Shown here piece after piece: positions 7,901 to 13,130 of a stretch of 13,130 nt of DNA (position 1 is its first letter; each line of letters begins with the position of its first letter). This DNA is from Bacteroidota bacterium (GTDB lineage Bacteria > Bacteroidota > Ignavibacteria > UBA10030 > SZUA-254). The position numbers and the translations under genes were made by a program. The DNA lies in NCBI GenBank assembly GCA_004322375.1, contig SCUC01000298.1, positions 1 to 13,130 of the forward strand. The letters are read 5' to 3'. The notes below the pieces were generated by a model, which ran no database searches, was not told the DNA's origin, and saw only the letters and a program-made list of their open reading frames with translations.

Positions 7901-8458
7901 TTGGCAACAAAGCGTCATATAATTTTTACTCTCAAGCTCGTATTGGTTCTTTATCTTGCCTATCTCATATACTTTCTTGCAACCGGCTATCATCCCGATT
8001 CTCCTGCATACCGCCCGCCGTTTGCTCTCTTTGTTCTCGATACCATCAACCTGTTTATCCATGAGGCGGGACATTTTTTCTTCAAATTTCTCGGGATGTT
8101 CATTCATCTTCTTGCCGGCTCGGCATTTCAGGTGGCGCTTCCGCTTGCGTTGTTGATTGTTACGTGGCGGCAGAACGTTTCGCAAATCCCATTACCGGCA
8201 TTTTGGGTAGGAGAGAGCTTAATCAATGTGAGCGTGTATATTCATGATGCGCCATTTAAGCGCCTGCGGCTCATCAACCCGAATCTCATTCACGATTGGA
8301 ACCGGCTGCTGCGCAACCATCTCGATTGGGCTGAGACGCTTGGCGATATTGTTTTTGTCGTCGGGTTGATGACGTGTATCGGGGCGGTAGTAACGGGAGT
8401 GGTGATGGCGGTGGTGGAGTGGAGAGAACCTACCCAACGCACAGACTATGCGAAGTGA
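7901..8458 (+). CDS. Small integral membrane protein with HEAGH motif (putative M50-like metalloprotease)
   Basis: A 185-residue membrane protein. Hydrophobic segments lie at about residues 10-28, 41-62, 66-88 and 147-171. The second contains HEAGH (54-58) in FIHEAGHFF, which fits the HExxH zinc-binding and catalytic motif of membrane-embedded metalloproteases such as family M50. A conserved-looking NPNLIHDW stretch (126-133) could supply a third ligand, but the classical M50 N-P-x-x-D-G motif is not clearly present, so enzyme activity is inferred. The start is uncertain: the frame opens after a TGA at 7880, and TTG 7901 is the only plausible start before the first membrane helix. The next in-frame Met is at residue 66, after the HEAGH motif, and no Shine-Dalgarno site is visible. 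It stands alone between two repeat-rich regions. I do not recognise a named family beyond the motif. Confidence 0.75.
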   Translation: MATKRHIIFTLKLVLVLYLAYLIYFLATGYHPDSPAYRPPFALFVLDTINLFIHEAGHFFFKFLGMFIHLLAGSAFQVALPLALLIVTWRQNVSQIPLPAFWVGESLINVSVYIHDAPFKRLRLINPNLIHDWNRLLRNHLDWAETLGDIVFVVGLMTCIGAVVTGVVMAVVEWREPTQRTDYAK

Positions 8459-8494
8459 AGATGAGTAAATTTACTACCTTCCTCAGGCTGTTTG

Positions 8495-8522
8495 GAGTTT
8501 TTAGTTTTTCGTTTTTAGTGTT
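8495..8522. repeat. Degenerate 7-bp tandem array (TAGTTTT-like)
   Basis: Four heptamers in phase from 8495 follow the pattern KAGTTTT: GAGTTTT (8495), TAGTTTT (8502), then a TCGTTTT unit and a TAGTGTT unit. The T-rich sequence makes chance periodicity possible. It is listed because four other 7-bp arrays occur in the same window. Confidence 0.45.
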
Positions 8523-8694
8523 ACATTACCGTTAGTCTCATACAGGAATATTTATTTTAACCCATCAGTAAAACATTTTATTACGCAATTTTCCTTTTGC
8601 CTTTTGAGCGCCCAAAGCGCCATCACGATTCGCGGGACATTGTTCAGTTTGTTTCTCTCCCTTTTTTTTCCAACATTTACTATTCAAAAGTGAC

Positions 8695-8754
8695 TTAATA
8701 GCAAGTTCCCAGTAAACAGGGGATTACCGCTCCATGCTAAAGCATAGCTACTAA
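8695..8754. repeat. 60-nt three-way-junction inverted-repeat element, copy 2
   Basis: Outer arms TTAATAGC (8695-8702) and GCTACTAA (8747-8754) pair at 7 of 8 positions. Inside are one hairpin with TCCC (8707-8710) against GGGA (8720-8723) and a second with ATGCT (8734-8738) against AGCAT (8741-8745). The right arm GCTACTA is the same as in copy 1 at 7856-7862, and both have a GRTTAC/GGTTAC spacer between the hairpins. The hairpin sequences themselves differ, so the copies share a plan more than a sequence. Confidence 0.55.
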
Positions 8755-8777
8755 TGAACACACAGAATAATAATGTC

Positions 8778-8917
8778 ACCCTTTCAGGGTTTTCAGGTAT
8801 TTTTCCGAACCTTGCTACAAGAATGTCATCCCTTGCGGGATTGACAAATTAACAACTCCAACGGGGTGGAATTATTGTAGTCATAGAAAGAAATCAATAT
8901 CAGAACCCTGAAGGGGT
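8778..8917. repeat. Symmetric group of four short hairpin repeats (two inverted pairs)
   Basis: Four units share a consensus AAYCCCNNAAGGGRTGAMAT, often followed by TTGTAG. Stem-loops are at 8778-8790 and 8828-8841 (minus orientation) and at 8855-8867 and 8905-8917 (plus orientation). Each is a 5-bp stem with a 3-4-nt loop. Spacing is exactly 50 nt within each pair, and the whole group is symmetric about position 8848. It ends 55 nt before the dcd start codon. Confidence 0.65.
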
Positions 8918-8931
8918 GAAATAGTTCTTGG

Positions 8932-8973
8932 TTAATCAAATCAGCAATCAGAATTCAGCAATCAGCAATCTCA
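8932..8973. repeat. Degenerate 7-bp tandem array (AATCAGC) abutting the dcd start
   Basis: Heptamers in phase from 8939 read AATCAGC, AATCAGA, then an ATTCAGC unit and AATCAGC (8960), with weaker units on each side (8932 and 8967). The array reaches the first base of the dcd start codon, and its open frame lengthens the apparent dcd reading frame by 15 residues. Confidence 0.7.
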
Positions 8974-9512
8974 TGATTCTCACAGATAAACAAATCCTTT
9001 CGGAAATGAAGAAGGGAACAATCGTCATCAAGCCGTACGATAGGAAATACCTCGGCTCGAACAGCTACGACGTGCATCTCGGCAAGTGGCTCGCGATGTA
9101 TAAGGAAGAAATTCTCGATGCGAAGCACCACAATCATGTCCGCTATTTTACGATACCGGAGGAGGGAATTATTCTCGTTCCGAGCAAGTTATATCTTGGC
9201 GTAACGGAAGAATATACTGAGACCCATGCCCACGTTCCGTTCTTAGAAGGGAAAAGCAGCATCGGCAGGCTGGGGATTGATATTCATGCGACGGCAGGTA
9301 AAGGGGACATCGGGTTTTGCAACACGTGGACGCTTGAGATTTCCGTTCGTCAGCCGGTGCGCATTTACGCGGGTATGCCGATAGGACAGCTCATCTATTT
9401 TGAAGTTCGGGGCGAGATTGAAATTCCGTATAACAAGAAAAAAGGCGCAAAATATAACCGGCGTACAACGAAGCCGGTTGAATCTATGATGTGGAAGAAT
9501 TTTATTAAATAG
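8973..9512 (+). CDS. dcd: dCTP deaminase family protein
   Basis: A 179-residue cytoplasmic nucleotide enzyme that deaminates dCTP to dUTP on the route to dTMP; some relatives also hydrolyse dUTP to dUMP. The core motif EGKSSIGRLGIDIHATAG, followed by GDIGFCNTWTLEI, matches the family's Ser-Arg substrate site and the catalytic Glu in the TLE motif. SNSYDVHLG near residues 29-37 is the usual N-terminal signature, and the C terminus (KYNRRTTKPVESMMWKNF) contains the nucleotide-capping tail. Whether it is mono- or bifunctional cannot be told by eye. The frame extends upstream to TTG 8928, but those 15 residues are encoded by the heptad array; ATG 8973 gives MILTDKQIL, the normal N terminus of the family. 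No clear Shine-Dalgarno site. The TAG stop (9510-9512) overlaps the first two bases of the next heptad array. Confidence 0.95.
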   Translation: MILTDKQILSEMKKGTIVIKPYDRKYLGSNSYDVHLGKWLAMYKEEILDAKHHNHVRYFTIPEEGIILVPSKLYLGVTEEYTETHAHVPFLEGKSSIGRLGIDIHATAGKGDIGFCNTWTLEISVRQPVRIYAGMPIGQLIYFEVRGEIEIPYNKKKGAKYNRRTTKPVESMMWKNFIK

Positions 9513-9559
9513 TAGCCAGCTATCAGTAGCCAGTGGTCAGTACATAATAGTTGGTAGTT
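9511..9559. repeat. Degenerate 7-bp tandem array (AGTAGCC-like) downstream of dcd
   Basis: Seven heptamers in phase from 9511 begin AGTAGCC (9511), then AGCTATC (9518), AGTAGCC again (9525) and AGTGGTC (9532), decaying to GGTAGTT (9553). The array starts inside the dcd stop codon and occupies most of the 73-nt gap before the S9 peptidase gene. Confidence 0.65.
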
Positions 9560-9574
9560 TATCCTTAGTAAATT

Positions 9575-9580
9575 AGAAGG
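9575..9580 (+). promoter_or_regulatory. Shine-Dalgarno site for the S9 peptidase gene
   Basis: AGAAGG lies 5 nt before ATG 9586. It supports that start rather than the in-frame ATG at 9655, which would leave almost no signal peptide. Confidence 0.65.
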
Positions 9581-9585
9581 TAGCA

Positions 9586-11688
9586 ATGAACATTATAACA
9601 CACCGCTCAGCGCTCAGCGCTCAATATTTATTATCTATTGTTCTCTCACTATTAATGTTGATAGCCTGTGGGGGACTCTATGCTCAACCAACGCGCGTGA
9701 TGGAAATTGAAGACCTGTTTCGCATCAAACGAGTGAGCGACCCTCAACTTTCGCCGGACGGGAAATGGGTTGCGTATGTTGTAACGGAAGTAGATAAGGC
9801 AGCCAACAAATCTAACAGCGATATCTGGCTCATTCCTTTTGCCGGAGGAGAGGCGAAGCAACTTACCTCAAGCCCAAAACATGACAGGCATCCAAGGTGG
9901 TCGCCGGACGGAAGCAGGATAGCATTTGAATCGAACAGGAATGGTTCTTTCCAGATTTATGTCATAACCTTGAATGGGGGCGAGGCGAGACAGCTTACCT
10001 CAATCTCTACGGAAGCGACACAGGCAATATGGTCGAACGATGGCAACACCATCGCGTTTGTATCGAGCGTGTTTCCCGGCTCATCTCAGCTGCCGTACGC
10101 GCAAAGCGACGCTGAAAATAAGAAAATGCTCGATGAGATGGAGAACAGCAAGGTGAAAGCACGCGTGTTCCAAAAATTATTATACAGGCACTGGGATAGC
10201 TGGGTTGATGATAAACGCAATCACCTGTTTGTTGTTCCCGCCGATGGAGGATACCCGCAAAACGTAACGCCGGGCGACCGCGACGCTTCGCCGCCCTCCT
10301 TTACATTCTCAGCGGGGGACGATTTTGATTTTTCTCCGGATAATAAAGAACTTGCATATACGGCAACTCCCATCCCGGTAGAAACAGAATCGTGGAATAC
10401 CAACCATGACATTTATGTTGTTGATCTTTCTACAAAAGCACAAAAACAAATTACAACAAATCTTGCCGCGGATGGATTTCCCCGGTATTCACCCGATGGA
10501 AAGTACATCGCGTTTCGCGCTCAATCCAGACCCGGATTCGAAGCGGATCGGTGGCAGTTGATGCTCTACGAACGAACATCGGGCAATATCCGCAGCTTGA
10601 CGGAGAGCTTTGATTCCAACGTGGAATCGTTTGTATGGACGAGCGACAGCAAAACAATCTATTTTGAAGCGGAAGAAAAGGCGAACAAGCCTATCTGGTC
10701 GGTTACAGTCGCGGGCAACGATGTAAAGAAGATTGTTGATGACGCGACGAATAGCGACGTCAACATTTCTCAGGATGGAAAGAGTCTTGTTTTCTCTCAT
10801 CAGACAATGTCAAGACCGACAGAAATTTATACTGCAAAAAGTGATGGCAAAGCAATCAAGCAACTGACGAAAGTGAATGACAGGCTATTCTCAGAGATTA
10901 TGTTTGCGAAACCTGAAAATGTTTGGTTCAAAGGCGCGGGCGGAACGGATGTACAAATGTGGATTGTGAAGCCGCCAACGATGATATCGAGCGTGAAATA
11001 TCCGCTTGTGTATTGGGTGCATGGCGGACCGCAAGGTGCGTGGAATAATTCATGGTCGTACCGGTGGTGCGCGCAGCTCTGGGCGGCGCAGGGGTACGTG
11101 CTTGCTCTTCCGAATCCCCGCGGAAGCACGGGCTTCGGCCAGAAATTTACGGATGAAATCAGCAAAGATTGGGGCGGCAAGGTGTTTGAAGATTTGATGA
11201 ACGGGCTCGCGTACATGGAGCAGCAGCCGTATATTAACAGCGATAAGATGGGAGCGGCAGGAGCTTCGTATGGCGGCTATATGATGAACTGGTTTAACGG
11301 TCATACCGATAAGTTTAAAACGCTTGTGTGCCATGACGGAGTGTTTAATTTTTACAGCATGTACGGAACAACGGAAGAGACATGGTTCGATGAATGGGAG
11401 CACGGCATACCATGGGAGACGCCGGACTTCGACAAGTTCTCGCCGCACAAGTACGCGCAAAATTTTAAAACGCCGACTCTCGTTATCCACAGCGAGCTTG
11501 ATTACCGGGTTCCCCTGACGGAAGGGCAACAGCTGTTCACCACACTGCAGAGAAAAGGCATCAAATCGAAGATGCTCTATTTTCCCGATGAAGGACACTG
11601 GGTCTTGAAGCCGCTCAACAGCGAGCTCTGGCACAAAACAGTGTTCAAATGGCTGAGCGAATTTTTAATGCCGGGGGTGAACCGGTAA
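9586..11688 (+). CDS. Exported S9-family serine peptidase (DPP5-like)
   Basis: A 700-residue prolyl-oligopeptidase-family enzyme. Residues 14-30 (YLLSIVLSLLMLIACGG) form a signal peptide; cleavage may occur after LYA (31-33) by signal peptidase I, or at the lipobox-like LIAC (25-28), which would make it a lipoprotein. Residues about 40-440 are a beta-propeller of TolB/WD40-like blades with repeated LSPDGK, WSPDGS and YSPDGK motifs. The C-terminal alpha/beta-hydrolase carries the triad Ser561 in GASYGGY, Asp639 in SELDYRVP and His671 in DEGHWV, with HGGPQGAW (479-486) as the oxyanion-region motif. Length and motifs resemble bacterial dipeptidyl peptidase V (DPP5), which removes dipeptides in the periplasm for peptide nutrition; exact specificity is inferred. 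The start ATG 9586 has a Shine-Dalgarno site. The n-region of the signal peptide is encoded by a 7-bp repeat array. It appears to be a single-gene unit. Confidence 0.95.
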   Translation: MNIITHRSALSAQYLLSIVLSLLMLIACGGLYAQPTRVMEIEDLFRIKRVSDPQLSPDGKWVAYVVTEVDKAANKSNSDIWLIPFAGGEAKQLTSSPKHDRHPRWSPDGSRIAFESNRNGSFQIYVITLNGGEARQLTSISTEATQAIWSNDGNTIAFVSSVFPGSSQLPYAQSDAENKKMLDEMENSKVKARVFQKLLYRHWDSWVDDKRNHLFVVPADGGYPQNVTPGDRDASPPSFTFSAGDDFDFSPDNKELAYTATPIPVETESWNTNHDIYVVDLSTKAQKQITTNLAADGFPRYSPDGKYIAFRAQSRPGFEADRWQLMLYERTSGNIRSLTESFDSNVESFVWTSDSKTIYFEAEEKANKPIWSVTVAGNDVKKIVDDATNSDVNISQDGKSLVFSHQTMSRPTEIYTAKSDGKAIKQLTKVNDRLFSEIMFAKPENVWFKGAGGTDVQMWIVKPPTMISSVKYPLVYWVHGGPQGAWNNSWSYRWCAQLWAAQGYVLALPNPRGSTGFGQKFTDEISKDWGGKVFEDLMNGLAYMEQQPYINSDKMGAAGASYGGYMMNWFNGHTDKFKTLVCHDGVFNFYSMYGTTEETWFDEWEHGIPWETPDFDKFSPHKYAQNFKTPTLVIHSELDYRVPLTEGQQLFTTLQRKGIKSKMLYFPDEGHWVLKPLNSELWHKTVFKWLSEFLMPGVNR
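9601..9628. repeat. 7-bp tandem array (CAGCGCT) inside the S9 peptidase signal peptide
   Basis: Two exact CAGCGCT heptamers (9608 and 9615) are flanked by CACCGCT (9601) and CAATATT (9622). They encode residues 6-14 (HRSALSAQY), the n-region just before the hydrophobic core. The array is therefore coding if ATG 9586 is the true start. Confidence 0.65.
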
Positions 11689-11691
11689 CCG

Positions 11692-11727
11692 CGTGTAATA
11701 GGGGTAACATGCGGGGTATTTTACACG
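11692..11727. other. Inverted repeat after the S9 peptidase gene
   Basis: Perfect arms CGTGTAA (11692-11698) and TTACACG (11721-11727) flank a 22-nt loop that contains two GGGGTA copies. It starts 4 nt after the S9 stop codon. No T-run follows directly, so it is not a typical intrinsic terminator; mRNA 3'-end protection or a protein-binding site are alternatives. Confidence 0.45.
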
Positions 11728-11766
11728 TAAGGGTCGAAAATGTTTACCTTCACCCACAGTAGAATT

Positions 11767-11785
11767 AAAGTTGGTAACTTTTTTT
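11767..11785 (+). terminator. Possible weak intrinsic terminator
   Basis: A short AT-rich hairpin, AAAGTT (11767-11772) with AACTTT (11776-11781) around GGT, runs into seven consecutive T (11779-11785). It lies about 80 nt after the S9 stop codon. The low GC content makes it doubtful. Confidence 0.4.
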
Positions 11786-11796
11786 GATTTTGTATT

Positions 11797-11831
11797 CTAA
11801 AGACTTACTTTAGCGCATGGTAGAAACCATG
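11797..11831 (+). promoter_or_regulatory. Two adjacent perfect hairpins covering the start of the STAND gene
   Basis: CTAAAG (11797-11802) pairs with CTTTAG (11808-11813) around ACTTA. CATGGT (11816-11821) pairs with ACCATG (11826-11831) around AGAA. The second hairpin buries the first ATG (11817) and reaches the second (11829). No Shine-Dalgarno site is seen. The pair could lower translation initiation, which is an inference. Confidence 0.4.
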
Positions 11832-13130
11832 ATGGGATATATAACAGCGCACTTTCTTGAAATCATCGGGGTTCTTCTTGTTATACTCATCCCCTCGATA
11901 GGATTTTTGTACTGGAGGAGAAGAAGGCACAAGAAATACTATCTCTTGATATGGAAGAAATCTTCATCCATTATGCTTGCCGATGTATCGCCCGGACGCC
12001 CGGAAAATCCTTATTATTATCAACGTGACACGGATGGAGAACTGTATAGGGCATTACAAGCCGGCGAGCATACTCTTATAAGCGGGCGCCCATTAGCAGG
12101 GAAGACGAGGGCAATATGCGAGGCATTGCGGCGGGCAGCGCTGCCGTACGATATCCTTGCATTGCGCTGTACCGATATAGACCTGGAAAAATTTTATATT
12201 CCGACCCATCTTAAATTTTGGAGAAAAAAAATAGTATTAATTGACGACCTTCAGAGATTCGTTGAACAACGGGGTTTTCATCATCTCCTATCGGCATTTA
12301 TTAACAGTGGTATTCCGATCATTGCAACATGCAGATCGGGAATCGAATACGATAAAGCATCAGAAAAGCTCCAGAGAGAGGGAAATATCAGCATACCTTC
12401 GGTATTTTCGCGCACCGTACTCTTGGGAGAATTTCCAGCCACACTTGCAGAGAAAGTTGCCAGCGAAGCAAAGAAAGACTGGAAGCGAGTGACATTTGAC
12501 GGGACAATAGGCTCGGTATTTCTCCCTCTGAAAGAAATGGAAGAGCGATACCGGGACTGTACTGCGATAGAAAAGACATTCCTGAAAGCGGTTGCCAAGC
12601 TCTATTATTGCGGTGTTTATTTGGAAAAACAGAATTTTCCTATAGAATGGATAACGCGCGCAGTCGAAAAGGAAGGGGTGTCACTGCAGCGATACGAGCA
12701 AACAGACCTTTTGAAACGGCTGGAGGCGAATGAATTTATCAAGGTAAAGGATGGGAGCGTTTGGGCGGAAGAAGCATACCTTGAATCCATTATACTCCCC
12801 TTACCGCCGGACGAGCTCCCCGCCATATTTCAAGAATTAATAGTGACTTTTCCATCGGAACCGGATGTTCTTTTCAGGCTTGGCGCGAGGGCGTTTCAGA
12901 ATGGCATTTTTTCGCTTCGAAAGCGCCACTATATGAAGCACGCCATCCGTGCGTACGAATCCGCGCTGAAGGTGAGCACGTTGGAGGAGTTCCCGATGCA
13001 GTATGGTACAACGCAAAACAATCTTGGTACTGCGTACCGCACGTTAGCGGAGGTGGAGGAGAAGTCTGCGAACTGTAAGCACGCCATCCGTGCGTACGAA
13101 TCCGCGCTGAAGGTGAGCACGTTGGAGGAG
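11817..13130 (+). CDS. Membrane-anchored STAND-type NTPase with C-terminal TPR units (3' end outside window)
   Basis: The frame is open from ATG 11817 to the right edge, 438 visible residues with no stop. Alternative starts are ATG 11829 and 11832. Residues about 13-33 are one hydrophobic helix followed by RRRRHKK, which predicts an anchored protein with the rest in the cytoplasm. The P-loop GRPLAGKT (90-97) is a Walker A motif; IVLIDDLQ (139-146) is a Walker B with D143 and D144; IIATCRS (168-174) fits the sensor strand of STAND/AAA-like ATPases. Residues about 268-325 look like a winged-helix module. From about 350 the protein becomes helical, with 47-residue TPR-like units (AIRAYESALKVSTLEE, then TQNNLGTAYRTLAEVEEK). 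STAND ATPases usually work as switches: the repeat domain senses a ligand, nucleotide binding drives oligomerisation, and an effector part acts. No catalytic effector domain is visible; the membrane helix may be the output. A defence or signalling role is inferred. Gene neighbours to the left give no support. Confidence 0.85.
   Translation, partial: MVETMMGYITAHFLEIIGVLLVILIPSIGFLYWRRRRHKKYYLLIWKKSSSIMLADVSPGRPENPYYYQRDTDGELYRALQAGEHTLISGRPLAGKTRAICEALRRAALPYDILALRCTDIDLEKFYIPTHLKFWRKKIVLIDDLQRFVEQRGFHHLLSAFINSGIPIIATCRSGIEYDKASEKLQREGNISIPSVFSRTVLLGEFPATLAEKVASEAKKDWKRVTFDGTIGSVFLPLKEMEERYRDCTAIEKTFLKAVAKLYYCGVYLEKQNFPIEWITRAVEKEGVSLQRYEQTDLLKRLEANEFIKVKDGSVWAEEAYLESIILPLPPDELPAIFQELIVTFPSEPDVLFRLGARAFQNGIFSLRKRHYMKHAIRAYESALKVSTLEEFPMQYGTTQNNLGTAYRTLAEVEEKSANCKHAIRAYESALKVSTLEE
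12936..13130 (+). repeat. Direct repeat encoding 47-residue TPR units, identical where both copies are visible
   Basis: The segment starting at 12936 (codon for K374) is repeated from 13077, a period of 141 nt or 47 codons. All 54 nt of the second copy that fall inside the window (13077-13130) match 12936-12989 exactly. The sequence before 12936 is not repeated, so 12936 marks the left edge of the array; more copies probably continue to the right. Confidence 0.9.

Larger units (their letters stand above)
8459..8972. other. 514-nt gene-free, repeat-rich intergenic region
   Basis: No credible gene is seen on either strand. From left to right it holds a heptad array (8495-8522), an AT-rich stretch with poly-T runs and nothing recognised (about 8523-8690), a three-way-junction element (8695-8754), a symmetric group of four hairpin repeats (8778-8917) and another heptad array (8932-8973) that runs up to the dcd start. 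Promoters for dcd must lie here, but I cannot place one. Confidence 0.7.

Noticed and set aside
8461..8535. Small ORF of 24 codons starting 3 nt after the HEAGH gene
   Set aside because: Its hydrophobic residues come from the T-rich heptad array. There is no ribosome site and no recognisable protein feature.
8778..8917. CRISPR array
   Set aside because: The repeats are short, in two orientations and diverged, with irregular intervening sequence and no cas genes.
11050..11634. Minus-strand frame of 194 codons opposite the S9 catalytic domain
   Set aside because: It is a shadow of a strongly conserved coding region and has no motif of its own.
12929..13120. Minus-strand frame with an internal repeated peptide at the right edge
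   Set aside because: The repeat is the antisense image of the TPR-coding direct repeat; the STAND frame on the + strand explains it.

Overview
The window looks like a piece of a Bacteroidota/Ignavibacteria-type (FCB group) genome. The main sign is the giant repeat protein on the left, which ends in a type IX secretion (Por) C-terminal sorting domain with the motif NYPNPFNPATTIRYELP and the final KMLLIK. Weak or absent Shine-Dalgarno sites for most genes and a periplasmic DPP5-like S9 peptidase fit the same group. The phylum is an inference from these families. All genes read on the + strand.

Layout. (1) Positions 2-5329 hold the 3' part of a very long IPT/TIG-repeat surface protein: 19 complete repeats plus a partial one, then a beta-rich stalk and the T9SS sorting tail. 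It is closed by a strong hairpin terminator at 5351-5413. (2) thrB-thrC (5483-7753) is a two-gene operon for the last two steps of threonine synthesis. (3) 7795-7864 is a 70-nt three-way-junction inverted-repeat element. (4) 7901-8458 encodes a small membrane protein with a HEAGH zinc-protease-like motif. (5) 8459-8972 is a gene-free, repeat-rich stretch with a heptad array, a second three-way-junction element and a symmetric set of four short hairpin repeats. (6) 8973-9512 is dCTP deaminase (dcd). (7) 9586-11688 is an exported S9 prolyl-oligopeptidase-family enzyme. (8) From 11817 past the right edge runs a membrane-anchored STAND-type P-loop NTPase with C-terminal 47-residue TPR units; the start of the second unit is identical to the first at DNA level.

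Functionally this is a mixture of housekeeping genes (thrBC, dcd), envelope genes (IPT protein, S9 peptidase, HEAGH protein) and one accessory-type sensor ATPase. Apart from thrBC, I see no evidence that the genes form one pathway. The most unusual features are three. The IPT array has an exact three-repeat (705-nt) superperiod. Degenerate 7-bp tandem arrays recur, each with a different heptamer, between and even inside genes. Structured, MITE/REP-like elements occur in the intergenic DNA. The STAND-TPR gene is the best candidate for an uncharacterised sensing or defence system, but it is cut by the window edge.
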